Source: an uncultured Clostridia bacterium (GTDB lineage Bacteria; Bacillota; Clostridia; RUG12999). From it: DNA of 5,285 bases. Position 1 is the first letter of the stretch; every line of letters begins with the position of its first letter. This document shows, in pieces, positions 1 to 4,911 of the stretch. The stretch lies in the NCBI GenBank assembly GCA_938005345.1, contig CALLNG010000272.1:1-5285 (forward strand). Reading direction: 5' to 3'. A program made the translations under genes and the position numbers. The notes beneath the pieces are model-generated. The model had not been told where the DNA came from, made no database searches, and saw only the letters and a list, made by a program, of their open reading frames with translations.

Positions 1-240
1 TCAAAATCTACGCCAAATTCAGTAGCAGGAGCACTTGCAGAAGTGGTGAGGGAAAATGGTTCAGCGGAAATTCAGGCAATCGGTGCTGGGGCTATCAATC
101 AGGCAGTAAAAGCGATTGCAATAGCAAGAGGTTTTTTGGCACCAGCAGGTATTGATTTGGTCTGTATTCCGGCATTTACGGATATTGAAGTAGAAGGAGA
201 AAAGAGAACGGCAATACGGCTTATATTAGAACAACGGTAA
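1..240 (+). CDS. spoVS: Stage V sporulation protein S (SpoVS), 5' end cut off by the window
   Basis: SpoVS is a small conserved protein (86 residues in Bacillus) of the Alba-like nucleic-acid-binding fold, needed for normal spore-coat and core maturation; its molecular role is not settled. The frame is open from base 1 and gives 79 residues before TAA. Reading from the edge, the protein has the family signatures PNSVAGALAEV, EIQAIGAGAINQAVKAIAIARGF, IDLVCIPAFTDI and a TAIRLILE ending, colinear with Bacillus SpoVS as I remember it. By that alignment only about seven N-terminal residues lie outside the window. The GTG at 43 is internal, not the start, because conserved SpoVS residues precede it in frame. 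The gene is followed by an intrinsic terminator at 293-322, so it is the last or only gene of its transcript. The start and promoter are not visible. Confidence 0.96.
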   Translation, partial: SKSTPNSVAGALAEVVRENGSAEIQAIGAGAINQAVKAIAIARGFLAPAGIDLVCIPAFTDIEVEGEKRTAIRLILEQR

Positions 241-274
241 GTTATTTGGAATCTGCTTTAACTCAGGAGGAACA

Positions 275-310
275 ATGCGATTAACCTATATAAAAAGAGA
301 GGTGGCTTGA
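275..310 (+). other. Eleven-codon open frame with a strong Shine-Dalgarno, ending in the terminator loop
   Basis: A textbook AGGAGG (265-270) lies four bases upstream of an ATG at 275. The frame reads MRLTYIKREVA and stops at a TGA that sits in the loop of the terminator following spoVS. It is most likely the stump of a lost gene or chance, since nothing recognisable is encoded. The good RBS and the stop placed inside the terminator leave open a translated leader peptide. The spacing of four is shorter than usual. Confidence 0.2.
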
Positions 311-322
311 CACCTCTCTTTT
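293..322 (+). terminator. Rho-independent terminator after spoVS
   Basis: The arms at 293-304 (AAAAGAGAGGTG) and 311-322 (CACCTCTCTTTT) pair perfectly over 12 bp around a six-base loop, GCTTGA. Eight of these pairs form a mixed GAGAGGTG core, and the descending arm ends in TTTT followed by ATTT. It closes the spoVS transcript and separates it from the accessory island downstream. The 100 bases that follow (323-425) are AT-rich and hold nothing I can identify. The A-rich 5' side means it could also act weakly on minus-strand transcripts. Confidence 0.88.
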
Positions 323-425
323 ATTTGAGAAGGATTTGATATTTATAAAACAGTTGATAAAGAAATGTAATTAGCAAAAAAAAGAAATTGTATAGTTAAG
401 CCATAGGTAAAATTGCCTTATTTCA

Positions 426-602
426 AAGCTGAAAACTGAGGAACGAAAAAACGGACAAGGCGGTTGATTGAACAAGGGGCGATTTTGGAAAGCGTAATCG
501 AAAATAGCACGGACTTTACAAATGAGCAGATACAAACATTATTAAATTGAGATTTTTTCAAGCAAATTTGCAAGGTCAGCAGTAGAAAAATTACTGGGAC
601 GG
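426..602 (+). pseudogene. Frameshifted remnant of a DUF3847-type mobile-element protein
   Basis: Read with two frame corrections, this stretch gives one continuous protein resembling the C-terminal part of the small DUF3847 proteins that sit next to MobA/MobL relaxase genes in clostridial integrative elements. The first segment (426-449) reads SKLKTEERK. After a frame change in the A-run at 447-451 the second (452-550) reads RTRRLIEQGAILES then VIENSTDFTNEQIQTLLN and stops at TGA. After a second frame change near 545 the third (546-602) reads IEIFSSKFARSAVEKLLGR. No start codon or N-terminal half is recognisable. The assignment rests on memory of the pattern RTHRLxxRGxxLES...LTNEQ...LL seen in this family. 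The presence of a relaxase remnant downstream supports it. These proteins have no established function. The gene is clearly dead as sequenced. Confidence 0.6.
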
Positions 603-660
603 GGACCGAACGGGAAGAAAATCTCTTGTTATGACAAGAGCACATTATTATACACATTAA

Positions 661-781
661 CAGGTGCGTTACGGAAAGACATCGACTCTTGCAGAGGGCG
701 TATAAAAACAAACCTTGTTTTCATACGCAGGGAAAGGTATTTCCCCACACCACTTTTGTGGACTTGATTTTTAGTATCAAG
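661..781. other. Candidate origin of transfer (oriT) of a decayed MobQ-type element
   Basis: This gene-free block packs several inverted repeats: CTCT-TGC-AGAG (686-696), a 13-base arm pair at 698-728, GGGAAA-GGTA-TTTCCC (730-745), CCAC-TTTT-GTGG (750-761) and CTTGAT...ATCAAG (763-781). It lies between a DUF3847-type remnant and a MobA/MobL relaxase remnant, which is where an oriT would be expected. Read on the minus strand, 692-703 gives TATACGCCCTCT, which loosely resembles the GCGCCCT nick-region core known for RSF1010-like (MobQ) origins. That similarity is short and the nick site is inferred, not seen. The alternative is a set of attenuator or regulatory hairpins for a lost mobilization operon. 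Confidence 0.4.
698..728. repeat. 13-base imperfect inverted repeat (hairpin) in the candidate oriT
   Basis: Arm 698-710 (GCGTATAAAAACA) and arm 716-728 (TGTTTTCATACGC) pair at 12 of 13 positions around a five-base loop, AACCT; the only mismatch is 704 against 722. No T-run follows, so it does not look like a terminator. It is the strongest stem in the block and the likeliest relaxase or accessory-protein recognition element if this is an oriT. Confidence 0.75.
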
Positions 782-911
782 ATAAACGTGGCATAAAAAA
801 CGCTATTATATTGTGTAAGTTGAAATTAAAGATATTACGTGATATAACAGCCACATAGATAACTCTCAAAGTTTGGTATAGTGTGAAAATAATATAAAGG
901 GAGAAAAAATA

Positions 912-1451
912 ATGAATATCTACGAAAAAGCTGATGATTTAATGTACAATCATGGTTTATTAAAACTTCTTCAAAAGTATGGAGATGTACATATTGTTGG
1001 TAGTTATACAATGGGAATTATGACATGGAATGATTTAGATTTTTATATGGATAAATCTAAGCTGAATACGCAAAACTATTATCAATTGACTTCGGATATC
1101 TTAGAAAAAGCAATTCCGATCCATTTCAACGGGGAATTGGATATAAAAAATAAATCGGCTTTTTTGGGATTTGAAACGGAGATGTCAGGTGACCGCTGGA
1201 ATATCGATATTTGGTGGAAAGATAAAGTAGAAATTGATGATTCCATAGTATATGCCCATAATATTATCCATTTAATACAAGAAAAACCTGAACTGAAAAA
1301 TGCAATCATGAAAATAAAGCAGGATTTAATTATTCGTGGTTTTTATGGATTTAACAAAGGCAAAAAGCATTATCATAGTAAGGAGATCTACAATGCGGTA
1401 TTTAATGAAGGGATTCTTACTACGGAACAATTTCTGCAATTTCAAAAATAG
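912..1451 (+). CDS. Nucleotidyltransferase-fold protein of unknown substrate (mobile-element cargo)
   Basis: The 179-residue product carries a DNA polymerase beta-type nucleotidyltransferase signature: Gly30-Ser31, nine residues, then Asp41-Leu-Asp43-Phe, inside IVGSYTMGIMTWNDLDFY. A third acidic residue fits at Asp99 in WNIDIWW. Together these are the three metal-binding carboxylates of the fold, so the protein is probably catalytically competent. The C-terminal third (about 115-179) is predicted helical, with a YHSKEIYNAVFNEGI segment (154-168). The fold is shared with aminoglycoside and lincosamide nucleotidyltransferases and with MNT antitoxins, but the sequence is not one of the resistance enzymes I know, so no substrate is claimed. 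There is no signal peptide or membrane segment, so it should be cytoplasmic. AAGGGAG (897-903) stands eight bases before the ATG, and a TATAGT at 877-882 is a possible -10 without a convincing -35. It sits between the candidate oriT and the relaxase remnant, has its own terminator at 1562, and is the only intact gene in the island. Confidence 0.85.
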   Translation: MNIYEKADDLMYNHGLLKLLQKYGDVHIVGSYTMGIMTWNDLDFYMDKSKLNTQNYYQLTSDILEKAIPIHFNGELDIKNKSAFLGFETEMSGDRWNIDIWWKDKVEIDDSIVYAHNIIHLIQEKPELKNAIMKIKQDLIIRGFYGFNKGKKHYHSKEIYNAVFNEGILTTEQFLQFQK

Positions 1452-1561
1452 TGGTATACACCTACTAATAATACTATAACAAGACGACTATTTGACGAGA
1501 GAATACATAAAATGAAAATGCTAGGTTACCGGCGGATAAAAACATAATAACAAAATCCGGA

Positions 1562-1590
1562 GCAGTCAAAAAAATGATTGCTTTTTTGTT
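1562..1590 (+). terminator. Intrinsic terminator downstream of the nucleotidyltransferase-like gene
   Basis: GCAGTCA (1562-1568) pairs with TGATTGC (1575-1581) over 7 bp with one G-T wobble, around a loop of six A, followed at once by six T and GTT. It lies 110 bases after the stop codon of the 912-1451 gene. The intervening stretch holds no recognisable gene. It ends about 20 bases before the relaxase remnant, so the cargo gene would be transcriptionally insulated from it. Confidence 0.75.
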
Positions 1591-1610
1591 ATCTGAAGGG
1601 AGAAATATCT

Positions 1611-1728
1611 ATCGCAATCTATCATTGCAGTATTAAAATAATCAGCAGGACAAAGGAAAATCCACCGTTACTGCTGTCGCTTATCGCAACGGCAAAAAGC
1701 TGATACTCAATATGACGATATCACCTAT
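1611..1728 (+). pseudogene. mobA: Broken N-terminal fragment of a MobA/MobL-family relaxase
   Basis: MobA/MobL (MobQ-type) relaxases nick oriT and lead the strand during conjugative mobilization. Here only about the first 40 codons survive. The first segment (1611-1649) reads IAIYHCSIKIISR, the second (1652-1702) KGKSTVTAVAYRNGKKL, and the third (1708-1728) QYDDITY, matching the family start (M)AIYHCSIKIISRxKGKSxVAAxAYRxGxKLxxxYDGxTH. Three lesions are visible: the expected ATG start is ATC at 1611, a single base appears lost at 1650-1651, and the frame shifts again at 1703-1707. The tyrosine in AYRNG corresponds to the nucleophile position of this family. A possible old RBS, GAAGGGAG (1595-1602), precedes it. 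Everything beyond residue about 40 is missing, and 1730-1797 shows nothing recognisable. The gene cannot make a functional relaxase. Confidence 0.8.
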
Positions 1729-1797
1729 GTGGGGAGATATTTTTTTATAAAAAAGGAACAAATGATAGAGCAATCGGGATCAAAAGTATCTTCTTAT

Positions 1798-1840
1798 ATA
1801 AAAATAATTCCCACCGGAAACTGCGTTTCGGGTGGGAATT
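1798..1840 (-). terminator. Intrinsic terminator of the penicillin-binding protein gene
   Basis: AATTCCCACC (1806-1815) pairs with GGTGGGAATT (1831-1840). After one G-G mismatch the stem continues with GAAAC (1817-1821) against GTTTC (1825-1829), around a TGC loop, for 15 paired positions in all. Read on the minus strand, the stem is followed by ATTATTTTTATA, a T-rich tail. It starts about 50 bases beyond the PBP stop codon. It also marks the right-hand limit of the accessory island, because it belongs to the resident gene. Confidence 0.88.
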
Positions 1841-1889
1841 TCTCTGTAGCATATAAAATTTTGCATGTGTTATGGTAAAAGACACATTG

Positions 1890-4199
1890 CTATGCCGCTG
1901 GTGAGAGTGGTTCTGCTTCGTTTGGCGGCACATTGGACGCGGGTTCTTCTCTGCCGGCGGAAGGATTCGTTTGGACCGGCGTCCGTTCCGGCGGCGGAGT
2001 TGTCCGGGCTGGCTCATCTGGTGTTGCAGACACAGCGGGGGGAGTTTCCGTCACGGTGGGAGAGCCTGCCACTGTGGCTGCGGGAGATGCACTGGTTTGC
2101 GTAGACGATGCTGGAGTAGTTTCTACAGGAGAACTTTTTACGCTGTGATTTCCGTCACAGGTTTTTTTCGGCACCATTCCCGTTTTAAACTCTTCTACCA
2201 CGGTTGGACAGCTACTTAAGGGTAAATCGCCGGTTTGAGTACATATTTTAGCCGTCGTAATCCCGGAGGGTTTAGGAAATTCCGTATATTCCAAATCTTC
2301 ATGTATGGCCCCCATCACTTTTTGCCACAGCTTATGGGATACAATTCTGGTTTGGCTGTAGGGCAGCGTTTTGGGCTGGTCATATCCATACCATACGCCG
2401 CCGATATAATACGGAGTATAGGCCACAAACCACCGGTCAATGTCGTCGTTGGTAGTACCGGTTTTTGCCGCATATGGCATATCAATTTTCGCAGAGATAC
2501 CCATACTTCCCTTTGCGGAAGATTCCAGCATACTGGTCATCAAGTAAGCAGTCTGTTCAGAAAAAACTTGTGTGGACTCAATGGATTTTTCCAAAATAAC
2601 CTTGCCGTTATGATCCAGTATTTTGGTATAAGTGTGCGGCGTGACATGCACACCTTTGTTTGCGAAGGTTGCATAGGCAGACGTCAATTCTTTGACACTA
2701 ACACCCTCTGTCATACCACCAATTGATAAAGCACTAAGATTTTTGTCGGAATACTCTTTTCCATCAATTACTTTACTTTCTACCAGGGAAGTAATCCCTA
2801 ATTTTTTCAAAAAGTTAAAGGAAGTATCAATTCCCACCATTTGCACCGTTTTAATAGCCGGAATATTCATGGATTCCACAATCGCTTGCCGGACTGTGAC
2901 AGGCCCTTTATAACCGGAATACCAGTTTTTTGGCTCCCAGCCCTGGTAACTAAATTCTTCGTCAATCAAAACACTGCCCGGAGAAAGAATATTTTTTTCC
3001 AGTGCAGGCCCGTAAGCTCCAATTGGTTTCATTGTAGAACCTGGCTGGCGCAGCGAAGAAATTGCACGGTTTAGGGTGAGGTCCGCTGTTTTGGGGCCAG
3101 CACCCCCAATAACGCCCTTGATTTCCCCAGTATAGGGATCCATAACAACCATAGCAGCCTGCGGCTGAACATCTCCGGACAGTTTTGGAAAATTGGAACT
3201 ATCCGAAAAAACATCTTCCATGACAGACTGAATATTGGTATCTACGGTACCGTAAATTTGCAGCCCACTATTATATAGCATTTTGTTGGCAGTCGCTTCC
3301 GAGACACGAAGCTCGTTGACTAAATCAGCCTGAACTTCCTTAATGAGCGCCTCCGTAAAATAAGAATTGGTCACAACTTTTCCGTTGTCACTTTGCTTTG
3401 TTGTGAAATGTAGTGGCTCTGCTTTAGCTTGTTGACATTCGCTTTCTGAAATATATCCAAGCTCCAGCATCTTGTCCAATACCAACTCCTGCTTCTTTTT
3501 GTTCTCTTCAGGATTGACAAAGGGATCAAATTTGGAAGGAGACTGGGTAATTCCGACAATGGAAGCTGCCTCAGCAAGAGATAACTCCGAGACATCTTTG
3601 TCAAAATAAGTCAGAGCGGCAGACTGTACACCATCGCAACCATTACCAAAGTATACAATATTGAGATAAAATTCCAGAATTTGAGATTTATCCATTTTGG
3701 TTTCTAGTACAATTGCCCTTAAAATTTCCTGAATTTTTCGCGTTGGAGATACTTCCTTGTCATTGGTAATATTTTTTACCAACTGTTGTGTGATAGTACT
3801 GCCACCGTAAGAAGCATTGCCTGTTATGTATTCCAAAAAGGCACCGGCGGTTCGCTTAATATCCATTCCTTTGTGCTTGTAAAAACGCTCATCTTCAATG
3901 GCCACTGCAGCTTCTTGCATATAGGTCGGTATTTGGTCAATCGTGACCCAAATCCGGTTACTGTCAGAACTCAGTTTTTCATATTCAACAGGGTTTCCTT
4001 GTGCATCGGTATATACGATAGAAGATGTCAAGTTTAATTGGTAATCTTCAATTTCAAAATTGAGGGCATCCACCACAAACGTAGATATGATACCTGCCAT
4101 AATGAAACAGGAGATGATACCGATTACCAGTAGGGCAGAACCTAAAAATTTGAAAAACCTTCTTGCCTTAGATGGTTTATTTTTCTTCGATTTAGCCAT
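1890..4199 (-). CDS. Class A penicillin-binding protein (bifunctional glycosyltransferase/transpeptidase)
   Basis: This 769-residue membrane-bound enzyme polymerises lipid II into glycan strands and cross-links the stem peptides on the outer face of the membrane. A short basic cytoplasmic tail (KSKKNKPSKARR) leads into one transmembrane segment at about 18-43. The GT51 glycosyltransferase domain shows EDERFYKHKG (102-111, first Glu catalytic), GGSTITQQLVKN (132-143), RKIQEI (154-159) and a KMDKSQILEFYLN stretch ending near 180. The transpeptidase has all three active-site motifs: STMK (388-391, Ser388 nucleophile), SMN (443-445) and KTG (579-581). A four-cysteine stretch, about 650-682, follows the domain, then a Pro/Ser/Thr/Ala-rich tail (about 686-769) with clearly higher GC. 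I chose the ATG at 4199, because GGAGG sits eight bases upstream of it on the minus strand; the in-frame ATG at 4214 overlaps that site and has no spaced RBS. The gene belongs to the PBP1A/ponA type, runs divergently from the bofC-like gene, and has its own promoter and terminator. Confidence 0.95.
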   Translation of the reverse strand: MAKSKKNKPSKARRFFKFLGSALLVIGIISCFIMAGIISTFVVDALNFEIEDYQLNLTSSIVYTDAQGNPVEYEKLSSDSNRIWVTIDQIPTYMQEAAVAIEDERFYKHKGMDIKRTAGAFLEYITGNASYGGSTITQQLVKNITNDKEVSPTRKIQEILRAIVLETKMDKSQILEFYLNIVYFGNGCDGVQSAALTYFDKDVSELSLAEAASIVGITQSPSKFDPFVNPEENKKKQELVLDKMLELGYISESECQQAKAEPLHFTTKQSDNGKVVTNSYFTEALIKEVQADLVNELRVSEATANKMLYNSGLQIYGTVDTNIQSVMEDVFSDSSNFPKLSGDVQPQAAMVVMDPYTGEIKGVIGGAGPKTADLTLNRAISSLRQPGSTMKPIGAYGPALEKNILSPGSVLIDEEFSYQGWEPKNWYSGYKGPVTVRQAIVESMNIPAIKTVQMVGIDTSFNFLKKLGITSLVESKVIDGKEYSDKNLSALSIGGMTEGVSVKELTSAYATFANKGVHVTPHTYTKILDHNGKVILEKSIESTQVFSEQTAYLMTSMLESSAKGSMGISAKIDMPYAAKTGTTNDDIDRWFVAYTPYYIGGVWYGYDQPKTLPYSQTRIVSHKLWQKVMGAIHEDLEYTEFPKPSGITTAKICTQTGDLPLSSCPTVVEEFKTGMVPKKTCDGNHSVKSSPVETTPASSTQTSASPAATVAGSPTVTETPPAVSATPDEPARTTPPPERTPVQTNPSAGREEPASNVPPNEAEPLSPAA

Positions 4200-4298
4200 G
4201 TACGTAACCTCCATTCCTGATCTGCGTACTATTGGATTTTCTTTCGGCAGATGGATATGCTGGCAAAAAAGAACTGATGTTTGTGAACATACACACCT

Positions 4299-4327
4299 AT
4301 TATAATATAGTTTGCAGGAAGATACAA
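4299..4327 (-). promoter_or_regulatory. Sigma-A-type promoter of the penicillin-binding protein gene
   Basis: On the minus strand, TTGTAT (4327-4322) and a perfect TATAAT (4304-4299) are separated by exactly 17 bases. Transcription would begin near 4292, giving a leader of about 93 bases before the ATG at 4199. The -35 matches consensus at only three positions. I see no operator or riboswitch in the leader. Confidence 0.65.
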
Positions 4328-4351
4328 GCTATTTTATAAAAATTTGGTGAA

Positions 4352-4383
4352 TTGACCTGAAAAATTTGAGATTTGTGTATAAA
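4352..4383 (+). promoter_or_regulatory. Possible promoter of the bofC-like gene
   Basis: TTGACC (4352-4357) is a good -35 match. The candidate -10 is TGTATA (4376-4381, spacing 18) or TATAAA (4378-4383, spacing 20), neither ideal for sigma-A. Given the sporulation neighbourhood a sporulation sigma factor could be used instead, but I found no clear consensus. The 5' leader would be about 55-60 bases. Confidence 0.3.
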
Positions 4384-4444
4384 ATTCCTAAAATTGGTAA
4401 TCCTGTGGGTTAGAGGTGGATTCTTTTAGAACAGGAGGAAGATC

Positions 4445-4840
4445 ATGAGAACGAATCATATCATTATATTTGTGTTAGCAGCGCTTGTGGCATTTGGGGC
4501 AGGCATGGGCTTTGGCATGCTGGAAAACCAAAATGCAACGCATTATGAAGCGAAGGAAGCACCGCTGGAGGAAAACGTAAATCCAGTCAGCACAACGGCG
4601 ACGCCCCAAATTCAGCCAACGGAAACAGCGGCACAGCCAGAAGGATATTTGTTGCGCTATGTAGGGGACCGTACGATTGCATATATCATTATGCCGGGCG
4701 GAGGGCTAGAGGTTGATTTTGTAGCCAATGAAGTGCGGATTGAAGCGTTGCCTGATGAAGAGAAAAAGAAATTGGAAGAAGGCATCCGATTTGAGACAAA
4801 GGAAAAACTCTATAGCGCTATTGAAAATTATAGCAGCTAA
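4445..4840 (+). CDS. Membrane-anchored protein with a BofC C-terminal-like domain
   Basis: The 131-residue product has an N-terminal hydrophobic segment (about 5-25) that acts as a membrane anchor or uncleaved signal, a Thr/Pro/Gln-rich flexible linker (about 27-66), and a compact C-terminal domain (67-131). The domain begins YLLRYVGDRTIAYII and ends with VRIEALPDEEKKKLEEGI and RFETKEKLYSAIENYSS. That ending resembles the end of Bacillus subtilis BofC, where L..GI.F.TK.E....IE...YS is shared. BofC acts in the forespore-mother cell intermembrane space and restrains SpoIVB signalling to pro-SigK processing. The N-terminal BofC domain is absent here, so this is BofC-like, not an assured orthologue. 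AGGAGG (4433-4438) lies six bases before the ATG. The gene is co-directional with sigK 71 bases downstream. No terminator is visible between them, so read-through is possible. The domain also occurs in clostridial proteins of unknown role. Confidence 0.72.
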   Translation: MRTNHIIIFVLAALVAFGAGMGFGMLENQNATHYEAKEAPLEENVNPVSTTATPQIQPTETAAQPEGYLLRYVGDRTIAYIIMPGGGLEVDFVANEVRIEALPDEEKKKLEEGIRFETKEKLYSAIENYSS

Positions 4841-4847
4841 AGAAACA

Positions 4848-4876
4848 GGCACAAAACAGGAAGCTTTGCATATAAT
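4848..4876 (+). promoter_or_regulatory. Candidate sigK promoter, sigma-E-like -10
   Basis: CATATAAT (4869-4876) matches seven of eight positions of the sigma-E -10 pattern CATACAAT known from Bacillus; GCACAAA (4849-4855), 13 bases upstream, is a partial match to its -35. In B. subtilis sigK is transcribed by sigma-E, which fits. The same bases contain TATAAT (4871-4876), 17 bases after GGCACA (4848-4853), so a sigma-A reading is also possible. The choice is inferred. Confidence 0.4.
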
Positions 4877-4911
4877 GGCAATATAGGAAAAAAGAGATAG
4901 GGGGGAATGCT

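Noticed and set aside
43..240. GTG at 43 as a true start for a 65-residue protein
   Set aside because: Conserved SpoVS residues continue in frame upstream to base 1, so the gene simply starts outside the window.
418..711. 97-codon open frame on the minus strand
   Set aside because: It is antisense to the DUF3847-like remnant, and its product has no recognisable pattern while the + strand reads as a degraded known family.
323..911. CRISPR array, tRNA or rRNA in the long gene-poor stretch
   Set aside because: There are no regularly spaced direct repeats, no cloverleaf with a T-loop signature and no rRNA-like sequence; the repeats here are inverted, not direct.
1082..1309. 75-codon minus-strand frame inside the nucleotidyltransferase-like gene
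   Set aside because: It is a shadow of the 912-1451 gene, with no ribosome binding site seen and no family resemblance.
1533..1560. CGGAT...ATCCG inverted repeat as an insertion-sequence end
   Set aside because: The arms are only five bases, no transposase is present, and no matching terminal repeat is found elsewhere in the window.
2235..2726. 163-codon + strand frame opposite the PBP
   Set aside because: It is antisense to well-conserved transpeptidase coding sequence, and its product is rich in Arg, His and Phe as is typical of a shadow frame.
4200..4214. Upstream in-frame ATG at 4214 as the PBP start
   Set aside because: The ATG overlaps the GGAGG that serves the ATG at 4199, and has an AGGA-like sequence directly abutting it with no proper spacing.
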